NCBI GenBank assembly: GCA_016717105.1
Contig: JADKGF010000003.1
Location: 1 to 64,000 of the forward strand
Origin: Saprospiraceae bacterium
GTDB lineage: Bacteria; Bacteroidota; Bacteroidia; Chitinophagales; Saprospiraceae
Direction: 5' to 3'
DNA: 64,000 bases
In this document: positions 1 to 9,359 of the stretch, in pieces
Layout of the letters: each line of letters opens with the position of its first letter
Position numbering within the stretch: position 1 is the first letter of the stretch
Made by a program: the position numbers and the translations under genes
The notes under the pieces: model-generated
Database searches by the model: none
The model's input: only the letters and a program-made list of their open reading frames with translations
Told to the model about the DNA's origin: nothing

Positions 1-40
1 CCATGCTATGGTAGGACGACAATCATCTAACAAAAAGTGA

Positions 41-775
41 ATGAAAAAATTTTTTAAATTCTGTTTTGAAAAATGGTGGCTACCAATTATTTTTTGGTTT
101 GTTTGCTGTTTGACATATGGACTTTCTGAAATACTTAAAACCAGAACATTTGGAAACCTTGCATTTATATTGTTTGGACTTCTTGTAATTTTAGTTTCAT
201 CGATTTATCTTTTTTCAAGAAAAAAATGGTGGACAGGATTATTGAGTTTTGGAATATTCTGTGGCACAATTGTTGTATTTATGTTTTATGCAATTGCAAT
301 GTTTTTGTTGAACAAGAGACACCAGACGAATGGGCAAAAAATTTAAAAATCCTCAAACATTCAACTTGACAGCCCTATTGAATTTGGATTTAACGCACAT
401 TTACCAGAAAGTATAACAAATAGACCTATAAAACAAAAAGATTTTCAATTATACAATTCATTTCAACCAGGTTTATACGAGTTTGACTTTTGGACAAACA
501 AAATTGAACGCGGTACAATTTATTTAAAGGCTTTTGAAATTACACAAGAGTATGCTTTATCAACTGACAGACTTCCTGAGAGTAGTTCAGTCAAAGTTTA
601 CAATCCGACAGACAGTATTAAAAAATTTGGAACGACAGCACATTTCACTATTTATGAAGGTGATTGGGGACAACCTTATGCAGCAAGATTTGAAGTTTGG
701 TTTAAACCCGACAATGGTGAACAAGAAAGAAAATTATTTAACAAGAATTATAAAATAGAAGGATGGATGCGATAA
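41..775 (+). pseudogene. Small membrane protein gene broken by frameshifts
   Basis: The intact first part (to 346) encodes about 101 residues with three hydrophobic segments (roughly residues 12-30, 37-58, 65-90) and basic loops, so it is an inner-membrane protein. After the TAA at 344-346 a soluble tail can be followed to a stop at 773-775. Joining them needs about three one-base additions, in the T run near 302, the A run near 345 and the A run near 356. The tail reads from PDEWAKNL through LDSPIEFGF to KIEGWMR. I do not recognise the family. The lesions look like homopolymer undercalls, but true decay cannot be excluded. Confidence 0.45.
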
Positions 776-873
776 AAACCACAGCAGGTAACATCGGTTT
801 GAACATTTTTGCTAAAAATTCTTGTGTTCAGCAATAGCCAAACCATTTTATGTAATTATAAAAATACCAAAAT

Positions 874-1373
874 ATGAAAATATTAAAATTAATGTTTGTT
901 CTTCTTGTATTCTTGCCAAAATTTATTTTTAGTCAAGACAATACAGATTATTCCAAAGTTAAAACAAATTCTGGAGATGTAAAATTCCTGGGAATTGGGA
1001 ACAATTAAATAAAATGGATGACTCTGGTCAAACTTATCTAAAAAATAAAGATGGAGTAATTATTGCAATTGCTCAAAATCCTAAAAAAGCATATTCTTTC
1101 TTTAAAAACAATATTTCAGATTTTGAAAATGTAAAATTGTTTTACACTTGGGATTCTGAATATTATAAAGAAAATAATTTCTATGCAGAAAAGATTAAAG
1201 AAAATGCTGAATTAGAATATATAATTTGGAAGTATAATGACAAGAAACTCGATAATGTCTTTTTATTTGGTTCGTCTAAAAGTAATTTTTTAAATCTTCT
1301 AGTGTATACTAATAATTGGAGCGAAGACGAAAAGATAATTTTTTTAGAGAATCTATTTAAATTGAATAAATAA
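874..1373 (+). pseudogene. Secreted protein of unknown function, one frameshift
   Basis: The ATG at 874 opens a clear signal peptide (MKILKLMFVLLVF... ending FSQ, residue 21). The frame stops at about 1005, but one extra A in the A run near 984 joins it to the frame ending at 1371-1373, giving about 166 residues. The join reads KIPGNWEQLNKMDDSG, which is a natural sequence. No family is recognised. The protein is probably periplasmic or exported. Starting at the internal ATG at 1014 would remove the signal peptide and is less likely. Confidence 0.5.
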
Positions 1374-1575
1374 CTATAGTCTCTGTTAGTACATGTCTTC
1401 CTAATGCTGGTACAAGTCATGCTAAAGCTTGATAAATATGCAACTTTTACCTTTCTAGGATTTTGTAACTATGACATCCATTCGCCCTTGGATACAAGTT
1501 TTGGAGTAAAATGGTAAGGATTTTGCTATTTGGGGACAAGACAAAAGACAGGCCAACTTCGTACCTGCTCCGTAG

Positions 1576-1697
1576 GAGCTCCCTATCAACTCCCTATCAA
1601 CTCCCACCACGTTCCCACCATACTCCCACCATACTCCCACTGAGTTCCCAGTGAGTTCCCACGAATTCCCAGTGAGTTCCCACGAGATCCCACTGGA
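1576..1697. repeat. Degenerate 10-12 nt tandem repeat
   Basis: About eleven units follow one another, each with a CTCCC or TTCCC core (examples: ACTCCCACCAT twice, GTTCCCAGTGA, GTTCCCACGAA). The period is 10-12 nt, not a multiple of three, so it is not a coding repeat, although short frames run through it by chance. It directly abuts the truncated histidine kinase. The remainder of 1374-1575 shows no gene. Confidence 0.6.
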
Positions 1698-2318
1698 GCA
1701 TTTTTTCAAAGCAGGCTAAATCCGCATTTTATCTACAATGCCTTGAATTCTATCAATAGGTATATTCTGATATTTGACAAGCTCAATGCATCAGAATATT
1801 TGTCAAAATTTGCAAAATTGATGCGACTTACCCTAGATCACTCTAATAAGATGATGATTCCGATCCAACAAGAATTGGATTCGTTGCGGATCTACCTTGA
1901 GCTGGAATCATTGCGGTTTCAACAAAAAATTGATTACTCTATAGATGTAGATCCAAATATCCAACTTGAGAAAGCTGAGATACCACCTATGATGATCCAA
2001 CCATTTGTAGAGAATGCGATTTGGCATGGATTGATGCCGAAACAAGGCGATTGTGTACTCAAGATTGAGTTTAGAAAATTTCATAATGATCTGGAAATAG
2101 TAATCGAAGATAATGGAGTTGGCCGAGCATATTGCAAGGAAGTTGCTACACCAAAGATTAAAAGTTCTGAAGGCATTAAAATGACTGAAAAAAGGATGGA
2201 AGCACTTTCCACCATCACGGGTGCGCAAGGTAATGTTAAGATTCTTGATTTGGAAGATGAAGATGGTATTGCCCTAGGCACAAGAGTTATCCTGCATTTT
2301 TCCAATTTATTGAAATAA
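1698..2318 (+). pseudogene. LytS/YpdA-type histidine kinase, C-terminal stump
   Basis: The frame carries the His-kinase core starting at RLNPHFIYNALNSINRY (the histidine of NPHF is the usual phospho-acceptor), followed by a HATPase domain with the N-box PFVENAIWHGL and the G1 motif EDNGVGR. LytS-family kinases normally have several membrane helices or a sensor region in front of this core. Here that part is missing, and the frame runs back into the 11-nt repeat, where it meets a stop. No LytTR response regulator follows. I infer a remnant left by a deletion or repeat-mediated rearrangement. A short product might still start at the ATG or near 1743. Confidence 0.7.
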
Positions 2319-2347
2319 ACTCAATACATCTTAATATTAATTTCTGA

Positions 2348-3538
2348 TCAATACATAAATCCAAAAAGCCATAATGGGATTTTATTTTTTATACCAAGTG
2401 GCATTTCATCTATAGCCAGATAGCTATTTTTTATATCTGATATTTGATTGAAACTTTTATTGGCTCCACCTACTTCAAAAGTATAGGTGTCATTCACCAT
2501 AAAATCACCTTGTTGTGCCAGCGTCAATTGGTGTTTGATCCCTAATTGGTTGGCAAAAAAAGTTTCTCTGAGTGTGCCTATATTGACATTAGCTTGTGAT
2601 AAATATAACAAGTTAGTATTTTGTAAATAAATTTTATCTGGCTTGGTCAGTTGGGTGTATAATTTTCCATTCAATCTCACCAAAGAAAGCACAGATGCCT
2701 TTTGTAGTGAATTCAAGTAATTGAGTAAAGTTATCCTGTCAGTTTCTAATGCTTCTGCCAGCTTTGTAATATTGGGTTGATAAGGTACTTGTGTAGATAA
2801 CAAATAGATCAATTTTCTAATTCTAGGAATTTTAGTTAGATCCACACCTTCTATCAGCGCCATATCTTGCTCCAATACAACATTCAATACATTGCCCAAC
2901 TTGTGATGATAGTTTTTAGTACCTTCTAAATAAAAAGGGAAGTAGCCATTTTTTAAGTAAGTAGAAAAATGCTGTAATGGTTTAAATTGCTCAAGTAATT
3001 GTGGAACTATAATTTCGTGATCTTTTATAATTTCTGAAAATGATACGACAGGTAAATTGAGTTTCAACTCAATATTTACATACTCTCTAAAGGATAATCC
3101 ATGTAATGTATATACCACACTTCGCCTGCTTAAATCTGCATTGCCTTTTTGTATGTCCAAAATAGAAGAACCAGACGCTACTACTTTCAATTCTTTTATT
3201 TTATCTCGGATGTTTTTTAGTTCTTGACTCCAGTTTTGGTACTTATGGATTTCATCTATAAATAAATGGGTGCCGCCGTTTTGCGCATGTTTTTTTGCAA
3301 GATCGATCAGTGTATAGTTGGACAGCGCAAGATCATCCATACTTATGTATAATGCTGTGGATGTTGGTCCATACTTTTCCTTTATATATTGTAGCATTAA
3401 AGTTGTTTTGCCTACGCCGCGCGAACCTAAGATAAAAAGTAATGGTTCATCCCAATCTATTTCATCTATTAAATCCCTTCTAAACCGAGGCTTTAAAGCG
3501 GCTAATGTCTCTTTATATTCTATATAAATCTGTTCCAT
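2348..3538 (-). CDS. AAA-family ATPase with DUF4143-type C-terminus
   Basis: This is a 396-residue protein with Walker A GSRGVGKTT at residues 38-46, Walker B LFIDEIHKY near residues 92-100, and the sensor stretch ASGSSILD typical of the AAA_14/DUF4143 family. The C-terminal half, after about residue 200, carries the winged-helix and nuclease-like region of the family (LAEALETDRITLLNYLN, then FEVGG). Such proteins are common in Bacteroidota, and their biological role is mostly unknown. It stands alone, convergent with the kinase stump. No toxin or antitoxin partner is visible. Confidence 0.8.
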   Translation of the reverse strand: MEQIYIEYKETLAALKPRFRRDLIDEIDWDEPLLFILGSRGVGKTTLMLQYIKEKYGPTSTALYISMDDLALSNYTLIDLAKKHAQNGGTHLFIDEIHKYQNWSQELKNIRDKIKELKVVASGSSILDIQKGNADLSRRSVVYTLHGLSFREYVNIELKLNLPVVSFSEIIKDHEIIVPQLLEQFKPLQHFSTYLKNGYFPFYLEGTKNYHHKLGNVLNVVLEQDMALIEGVDLTKIPRIRKLIYLLSTQVPYQPNITKLAEALETDRITLLNYLNSLQKASVLSLVRLNGKLYTQLTKPDKIYLQNTNLLYLSQANVNIGTLRETFFANQLGIKHQLTLAQQGDFMVNDTYTFEVGGANKSFNQISDIKNSYLAIDEMPLGIKNKIPLWLFGFMY

Positions 3539-3929
3539 TTTACAAAAACATTTGTTACTGCAAAGTTATGATATTTGTTTATATAAAACAACATTAAATA
3601 ATAATAATTGTTAATTATGATAAACAAAAATATATTTTAATTGTATGTTGTAATAAACAAATTACTTGTGTTAATCAATTTTGACTTATTATTATATTTT
3701 ATAGAAATCGTTAGTTGATCAAAAAATACATCAGTATTCTTTTGGAATGTAGATAGTTTGGGAATGGAAAATTTTTTTATTCTTGGATTTGAACAATGCA
3801 AAGGGAAATTCAAGATTAAAAAATCAACTCATTACCTAAATACTTGATTTTACTTTTATTTTAAGGGATTAAGATTTCTTAATCAAACGAATTAAAAATC
3901 AAATAACCGTATTCAACACCATCTGATTT
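3539..3929. other. AT-rich divergent intergenic region
   Basis: This stretch of about 390 nt lies between the ATPase start (minus strand) and alaS (plus strand). It must hold both promoters. It is very AT-rich with many TAATAATT-like runs, but I see no exact TAnnTTTG box, no gene and no strong hairpin. Confidence 0.5.
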
Positions 3930-6545
3930 ATGACATCTAACGAAATTCGACAGAAGTTTCTTGAGTTTTTTGCATCTAAAGGCCATAAAATTGTTCCTTC
4001 AGCACCGATAGTGATCAAGGATGATCCTACACTTATGTTTACTAATGCTGGAATGAATCAATTCAAAGATTTTTTTCTTGGCAATAAGAAACCTGATAAT
4101 CCAAGAATTGCAGATACACAAAAGTGCCTGAGAGTCAGTGGTAAACACAACGACTTGGAAGAAGTTGGTGTAGATACTTACCACCATACGATGTTCGAGA
4201 TGTTGGGCAACTGGAGTATTGGAGACTACTTCAAAGCAGAAGCGATCGCATGGAGTTGGGAGCTTTTGACCGAAGTCTATAAATTGCCGAAAGACAGATT
4301 GTATGTATCAGTCTTTGAAGGTGATCCTAAAGAAAATCTCCCGCCATCAACGATTGCACTCAAGGAATGGTCGAAAGTAGTGCCCCAAGAACATATCATC
4401 TATGGTAACAAAAAGGATAATTTCTGGGAAATGGGCGATACTGGTCCTTGTGGTCCGTGTAGTGAGATTCATATAGACTTGAGACCAGATGCAGAACGAG
4501 CCGAGACTCCAGGTCATCTTTTAGTCAATAACGATCATCCGCAAGTCATCGAAATTTGGAATAACGTCTTTATACAATACAATCGCAAAGCTGACGGCAC
4601 CTTGGAGCCTTTGCCTGCCATGCATGTGGATACTGGAATGGGATTTGAGCGATTGGTGAGAGCCATTCAAAATAAAACTAGCAATTACGATACGGATGTA
4701 TTTACGGGAACGATCTTCGAAGTAGAAAAGATTACTGGCAAAAAATATAATTTCAGCGATACCAAGATGGATGTAGCTTTCAGGGTCTTAGCAGATCATA
4801 TCAGGGCGATTTCCTTCACGATTGCAGACGGGCAGCTACCTGCAAATAATGGCGCAGGTTATGTTATTCGCCGGATTTTGCGTCGAGCAGTCCGATACTA
4901 TTATACCTATCTGGATTATAAACAACCACTTTTATATCAGTTGATAGATGGATTGTCTAAGCAATTTGAGAATGTATTTCCAGAATTATACCTTCAAAAA
5001 TCTTTTGTAGAAAAAGTCATTCGCGAAGAAGAAAAATCATTCCTGAAAACTCTAGAAGGTGGCTTGCGCCGAATAGAAGATATCAAAGTACAGAATAATA
5101 CCATCGATGGTCAGGATGTTTTTGAATTGTATGACACCTATGGATTTCCAGTGGATCTTACTAGACTTATTGCCGATGAGAAAGGATGGAAAGTAGATGA
5201 AGATGGATTTTCTAAAGCACTTAATGAGCAAAAGGAACGATCTAGGGCTGATGCCAAAAGGGAAACTGGTGACTGGGTAATGGCCGGATCTGAAGCATTG
5301 ACCACATTTGTGGGTTATGATGATCTGATCGTGCAAGGTAGCAAAGCTGTCAAATACAGAGTGCTTAAGCAAAAAGACAAAGAGTTGTATCAGTTGGTAC
5401 TTGACGTGACGCCTTTTTATCCAGAAGGCGGAGGCCAAGTAGGAGATACGGGCTTTATGATGTTCGATGGCGAAGTAATCAAAGTGCTTGATACAAAAAA
5501 AGAGAATGACTTGATCATCCACATCATAGACCGAATTCCTGACAATATAAGTGGTGATGTATATGCTGAAGTAAATGCAAACAAGCGTTCGTTGACTGAA
5601 AATAATCACTCAGCTACCCACTTATTGCATGCAGCATTGAGACAAGTTCTTGGTACCCATGTACAGCAAAAAGGATCATTGGTAAAGGACGACTACTTGA
5701 GGTTTGATGTGTCTCATTATCAAAAGATTACAGACAATGAACTGGCGCAGGTAGAGAAAATAGTAAACGAGAAAATACGTCAAAATATCCCACTTGAAGA
5801 AGCACGTGCATTGCCTATCGAAGAAGCTAAAAAATCTGGTGCTATGATGCTTTTTGGTGAGAAATATGGCGATTCTGTGCGTATGATTACCTTCGATCCT
5901 GCATATTCTCGTGAGTTATGTGGTGGATGTCATGTCAAGTACACAGGACAACTCGGATTATTTAAGATCACATCAGAAAGTGGTATTGCAGCTGGTGTCA
6001 GAAGAATAGAAGCAGTCACAGCAAATAAAGCTGAGGAATATGTCAACCAGCAGATTCACGAATTGAATGCCATCAAATCATTCTTTAAAAACAATATCAA
6101 TACTACTAAAAATGTATCTGATTTGTTGGATGAAAATAAAGAACTGGCCAAGGAAGTGGAGAAATTGAGAGGCATGCAAGCTTCTGGAATGAAAGCGTCA
6201 TTGATATCAGGAGCTAAGGAAATCTCTGGTGCCCGTGTTGTGGTTGCAAAATTGAAAGAAATGGATACAAAATCTGCCAAAACACTGTCAGTCAATATCT
6301 TATCAGAGATAGATAACGGCCTTGTTTTATTCGGAATAGATGATCAGGGTAAAGCAACCATCATGCTCAGTATTGCTGAAAACCTTACAAAATCCAAAGG
6401 TTGGCATGCCGGAAATATCATCAAGGAATTGAGTAAAGAAATCAACGGTGGCGGCGGCGGACAAGCATTTTTTGCAACAGCAGGAGGCACTGATGTAGCT
6501 GGATTGGATAAAGCATTGGCAAGATTAGACGAATTTTTGAAATAA
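3930..6545 (+). CDS. alaS: Alanyl-tRNA synthetase
   Basis: This is the full-length 871-residue class II synthetase that charges tRNA-Ala. It starts MTSNEIRQKFLEFF and carries the motif TNAGMNQFKDFFLG near residues 38-51. The editing domain has the HSATH motif (His560, His564) and the zinc-binding CGGCH (Cys664, Cys667, His668). The C-Ala region contains a Gly-rich run near the end, followed by QAFFATAGG. The length matches the family and no frame defect is seen, in contrast to several neighbours. It is probably monocistronic or co-transcribed with the lipoprotein 5 nt downstream. Confidence 0.97.
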   Translation: MTSNEIRQKFLEFFASKGHKIVPSAPIVIKDDPTLMFTNAGMNQFKDFFLGNKKPDNPRIADTQKCLRVSGKHNDLEEVGVDTYHHTMFEMLGNWSIGDYFKAEAIAWSWELLTEVYKLPKDRLYVSVFEGDPKENLPPSTIALKEWSKVVPQEHIIYGNKKDNFWEMGDTGPCGPCSEIHIDLRPDAERAETPGHLLVNNDHPQVIEIWNNVFIQYNRKADGTLEPLPAMHVDTGMGFERLVRAIQNKTSNYDTDVFTGTIFEVEKITGKKYNFSDTKMDVAFRVLADHIRAISFTIADGQLPANNGAGYVIRRILRRAVRYYYTYLDYKQPLLYQLIDGLSKQFENVFPELYLQKSFVEKVIREEEKSFLKTLEGGLRRIEDIKVQNNTIDGQDVFELYDTYGFPVDLTRLIADEKGWKVDEDGFSKALNEQKERSRADAKRETGDWVMAGSEALTTFVGYDDLIVQGSKAVKYRVLKQKDKELYQLVLDVTPFYPEGGGQVGDTGFMMFDGEVIKVLDTKKENDLIIHIIDRIPDNISGDVYAEVNANKRSLTENNHSATHLLHAALRQVLGTHVQQKGSLVKDDYLRFDVSHYQKITDNELAQVEKIVNEKIRQNIPLEEARALPIEEAKKSGAMMLFGEKYGDSVRMITFDPAYSRELCGGCHVKYTGQLGLFKITSESGIAAGVRRIEAVTANKAEEYVNQQIHELNAIKSFFKNNINTTKNVSDLLDENKELAKEVEKLRGMQASGMKASLISGAKEISGARVVVAKLKEMDTKSAKTLSVNILSEIDNGLVLFGIDDQGKATIMLSIAENLTKSKGWHAGNIIKELSKEINGGGGGQAFFATAGGTDVAGLDKALARLDEFLK

Positions 6546-6550
6546 GGCGT

Positions 6551-6904
6551 ATGAAGTTTACAGGTTTGGTTGCGTTTAACATATTGGGAGTTTTGGTAGT
6601 ATCTTTGATTGCTTGCAAATCGTTTGTAGGCAAATCAGGACATGACGGCCTTTCCACCGCAGACTGTTATCCAGAAAGAAAAACCATTGAAACATTAATC
6701 AATCAGTCTGGCTCTATCATTAAAGTAGCAGAGACTTATATTATACTTTCGCAAGATGGCAATAGCCGATATCTTGCTTGCAATTTGCCCAAGACTTATA
6801 ATAAAGAAGGTATAAAAGTTAAATATGCTTTGAAAGTCAAGGAAATATTTCCAAATGAAAGATTAATCGCAACGCCTGCCTACCTCACAGAAATCAATCA
6901 ATAA
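6551..6904 (+). CDS. Small putative lipoprotein
   Basis: This 117-residue product has a hydrophobic N-terminus ending in a lipobox-like SLIAC (Cys about residue 22), so it is predicted to be lipid-anchored. The mature part is about 95 residues, with a predicted beta-rich core (IIKVAETYIILSQDG, VKYALKVKEIFPNERL). It begins 5 nt after the alaS stop. The family resembles small Bacteroidota lipoproteins of unknown role, and I assign no function. Confidence 0.7.
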   Translation: MKFTGLVAFNILGVLVVSLIACKSFVGKSGHDGLSTADCYPERKTIETLINQSGSIIKVAETYIILSQDGNSRYLACNLPKTYNKEGIKVKYALKVKEIFPNERLIATPAYLTEINQ

Positions 6905-6937
6905 ATAATCCAACATCAATAATCAAAAAAAAATACA

Positions 6938-7264
6938 ATGAGTGATCTAAAATGGAGTTATAATGAATTTCTTGCTTTTCTACTGATCTATATCGCACAT
7001 GTAGATATGGAATTTGCAGAAGAAGAAAAAGCCATGATCAAAACAAAATTTGGAGAAGATATTTATGAAAAAATGTTCGCCGAGTTTGATACTATGAGTG
7101 ATTATAAGGCATACGAAACGATTTTGTCTTATAAAGGTGTTTATTTTCCGACCCAAGAGCAAAAAGAAGAGATCATCGAAAAGATGAAAACACTATTTGA
7201 TGCAGATGCGGAATTCAACATCATGGAAAAAGAGCTTTTACACTTTTTGGATCGGATGATGTAA
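6938..7264 (+). CDS. TerB-like small acidic protein
   Basis: This is a 108-residue acidic, all-helical protein. The pattern of paired acidic helices (FLLIYIAHVDMEFAEEEKAMI and later DADAEFNIMEKELL) is typical of the TerB/tellurite-resistance-like fold found in many Bacteroidota. No tellurite operon is present, so resistance should not be inferred. It follows the lipoprotein after 33 nt and is convergent with the BNR-repeat gene. Confidence 0.6.
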   Translation: MSDLKWSYNEFLAFLLIYIAHVDMEFAEEEKAMIKTKFGEDIYEKMFAEFDTMSDYKAYETILSYKGVYFPTQEQKEEIIEKMKTLFDADAEFNIMEKELLHFLDRMM

Positions 7265-7272
7265 GCATTGGC

Positions 7273-8337
7273 TCAACATCCGCCTCTTTGTTTTATACAG
7301 ACCAAACTATTTTCATAGGACATTACATTAAAAAGCGTAAAGTCTTTTGATACTGGACACATCATGCTAGTAACCCAAGATTTGCCACCATCATCCGAAT
7401 ACATCATCTTGGTATCAGTAATGCAAATCATACGATCGTTTACATAAAATACTTTATTAACCTTATCTTGTTGCTTTATAAAATCATTTGCTGTGTGATT
7501 TTGCCACGTTTTTCCTTTGTCTAGTGAATAAACAAGTTCATTTATGGCTGGTTTCCACATTTCACGATTCATAGGACGTAAGATAAGTAGTGTATCCTTA
7601 TAAGAGGACAATGAAATCTCTGTGTCATTTTCATTCATTATGTTCCAATCTTTAATGGCTATTTTATTCCATGTTTTGCCGTAATCTTCTGTTTGGTGTA
7701 GTCCCAACACACCATTGACCAATATATTGTCTGCAATTTTGACCATGTTATTTGCAAACCCATATTTGAAGATTCTTTCCCATGTGGCACCTTGATTTGG
7801 AGTTTTATACACGCCGTATGGGCAAACAATATACGTATTTCCATCTTCATCTTCCATTAGTTGATGAACATTTTGTGTACCCTCAGGAGTACTAAATGGC
7901 ATCCAATTAGATTTTCCAAAGGCTTTCTTAAATAATCCTTCACCAAGCACAAATGCAAAAACTCCTGATTTGGAAACCGAAAGATTTGTTACTCTATTGG
8001 CAGCAATAGGCACCTTATTTAGTACAGTAATCATGATGTTTTCTCTAGTATAATTTTTACCATTTTGCATGTCAATGATAATTACCTCAGCGCTATCGCC
8101 GCCAAGATATAAAAGATGATCATTGAGCGTACTAGACATTATGTCGAAATCCTTTGGAATTAATGTATCTAAGGATTCCCAAGTATTCCCTGCATTGTTT
8201 GACATTATAATATTACCATCAAAATTGAAGGTTTCTTTGATTTCGGTGGTTGAATGACCAATAGGTTGATGATTTGGTTCAGTCTTGCATCCTACTAAAA
8301 GTAAAGCACAAAAAACTAGATTGGATAATATTCCCAT
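7273..8337 (-). CDS. BNR/sialidase-repeat lipoprotein
   Basis: I take the ATG at 8337, because it gives a lipoprotein signal peptide (MGILSNLVFCALLLVGCK). The longer frame to 8502 would overlap the divergent gene and adds an unlikely leader. The mature protein of about 335 residues has at least five Asp-box-like motifs (NAGNTWESLD, NQGATWERIF, DYGKTWNKI, DKGKTWQNH, DGGKSWVTS), the hallmark of a beta-propeller of the BNR/sialidase or photosystem-stability-factor type. No catalytic sialidase residues can be assigned. It is probably an outer-membrane or periplasmic anchored propeller. It is divergent from the membrane-anchored regulator at 8495. Confidence 0.75.
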   Translation of the reverse strand: MGILSNLVFCALLLVGCKTEPNHQPIGHSTTEIKETFNFDGNIIMSNNAGNTWESLDTLIPKDFDIMSSTLNDHLLYLGGDSAEVIIIDMQNGKNYTRENIMITVLNKVPIAANRVTNLSVSKSGVFAFVLGEGLFKKAFGKSNWMPFSTPEGTQNVHQLMEDEDGNTYIVCPYGVYKTPNQGATWERIFKYGFANNMVKIADNILVNGVLGLHQTEDYGKTWNKIAIKDWNIMNENDTEISLSSYKDTLLILRPMNREMWKPAINELVYSLDKGKTWQNHTANDFIKQQDKVNKVFYVNDRMICITDTKMMYSDDGGKSWVTSMMCPVSKDFTLFNVMSYENSLVCIKQRGGC

Positions 8338-8494
8338 GATGATGAAATTTGGTGTTGAATAAAAATAATTATACTGCAATATTACACGGAAAATCATGTG
8401 AAAAATGTCTTTATTGGGTAAATATTTAGTAAAATAAAGGTAAATCGTTTTTTTACATTTTATAAATCTTATTATACTCACATTAATATTATTT

Positions 8495-9355
8495 TTGGCC
8501 ATGATTTATAAATTTATTTGGCTTTTTGCCTTTTTATTATTCGCCAATGGAAGTGATTGTAGAGATACAAATTCCAAAGAAATAGGCGTTACTTTAAGAC
8601 AAATAGGCCACAGATTGCTGCTTTCTAATGGCGACTCTACTTCTAGGATATTGCCTATTAAAGAAGGGAAAAATGATACTTATACCATATCTTTTGAAAA
8701 GCCACTCGAAATATCATCTGATCTGCTTTATGCCATCACAGAAGAAGAACTAAAACGTATTGGTGTAAACGATTTTGTCGCCTCGCTCATAGACTGCGAA
8801 ACTTCAGATGTATATCTTTCATTCCTTTATAGCCAAGAGTTGGATAGTATTACTCCGTGTAAAGGAAGAGATTTACCAACGGCATGCTACGCATTGGAGA
8901 TTTCACTTTTACATAGCAAAAGTAGTTTTTCTATTTTGAATTTGGGTTTTCCAGTGCTTCTTGTATTAGGTGCTTTATTCTTATATTATTTTTATAGTAA
9001 AAAGAAAAATGAGATAAAATCCATATCACCATTGAGTGTTAGGGTAGGGAAGTACCTTTTTGACGCCCAAAACAGGCAACTTACATTTGATAACGAAACA
9101 ATCATGCTCACTGAAAAGGAATCCAAATTGATAACTTTATTACTAGATTGCAATTCGAATGAAGTCCAAACTAGAGATTATCTCATTAGCCAAATTTGGA
9201 AAGAAAATGGTATTCAAGTAGTTTCTAAGAATTTGGATGTGTTGGTTTCCAAAGTTCGCAAAAAGTTATCACTAGATAGCGATATAAACATCACAAGTGT
9301 ACATGGCTTGGGATATAAGTTGGAAGTAAAAGAATTAACTGTAAAATCTGTTTAA
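8495..9355 (+). CDS. Membrane-anchored winged-helix transcriptional regulator
   Basis: This 286-residue protein has an N-terminal signal segment (residues 4-20), a periplasmic-type domain of about 125 residues with several cysteines (SDCRD, IDCETSD, PCKGRD, TACYAL), one transmembrane helix (about 152-169) and a C-terminal OmpR/PhoB winged helix (LTEKESKLITLLL, SQIWKENG, LDVLVSKVRKKL, SVHGLGYKLEV). The order is the reverse of ToxR, in which the DNA-binding domain comes first. I infer a one-component sensor that reads a periplasmic signal and binds DNA from the membrane. The divergent BNR lipoprotein is the obvious candidate target. Confidence 0.8.
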   Translation: MAMIYKFIWLFAFLLFANGSDCRDTNSKEIGVTLRQIGHRLLLSNGDSTSRILPIKEGKNDTYTISFEKPLEISSDLLYAITEEELKRIGVNDFVASLIDCETSDVYLSFLYSQELDSITPCKGRDLPTACYALEISLLHSKSSFSILNLGFPVLLVLGALFLYYFYSKKKNEIKSISPLSVRVGKYLFDAQNRQLTFDNETIMLTEKESKLITLLLDCNSNEVQTRDYLISQIWKENGIQVVSKNLDVLVSKVRKKLSLDSDINITSVHGLGYKLEVKELTVKSV

Positions 9356-9359
9356 ACCC

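Noticed and set aside
1455..1709. Minus-strand 84-residue frame with WELTGNS repeats
   Set aside because: It is a translation of the 10-12 nt tandem repeat; the period is not a multiple of three and no start signal is evident.
8338..8502. Upstream extension of the BNR lipoprotein
   Set aside because: It overlaps the start of the divergent regulator, would place the signal peptide internally, and has low-complexity AT-driven composition.
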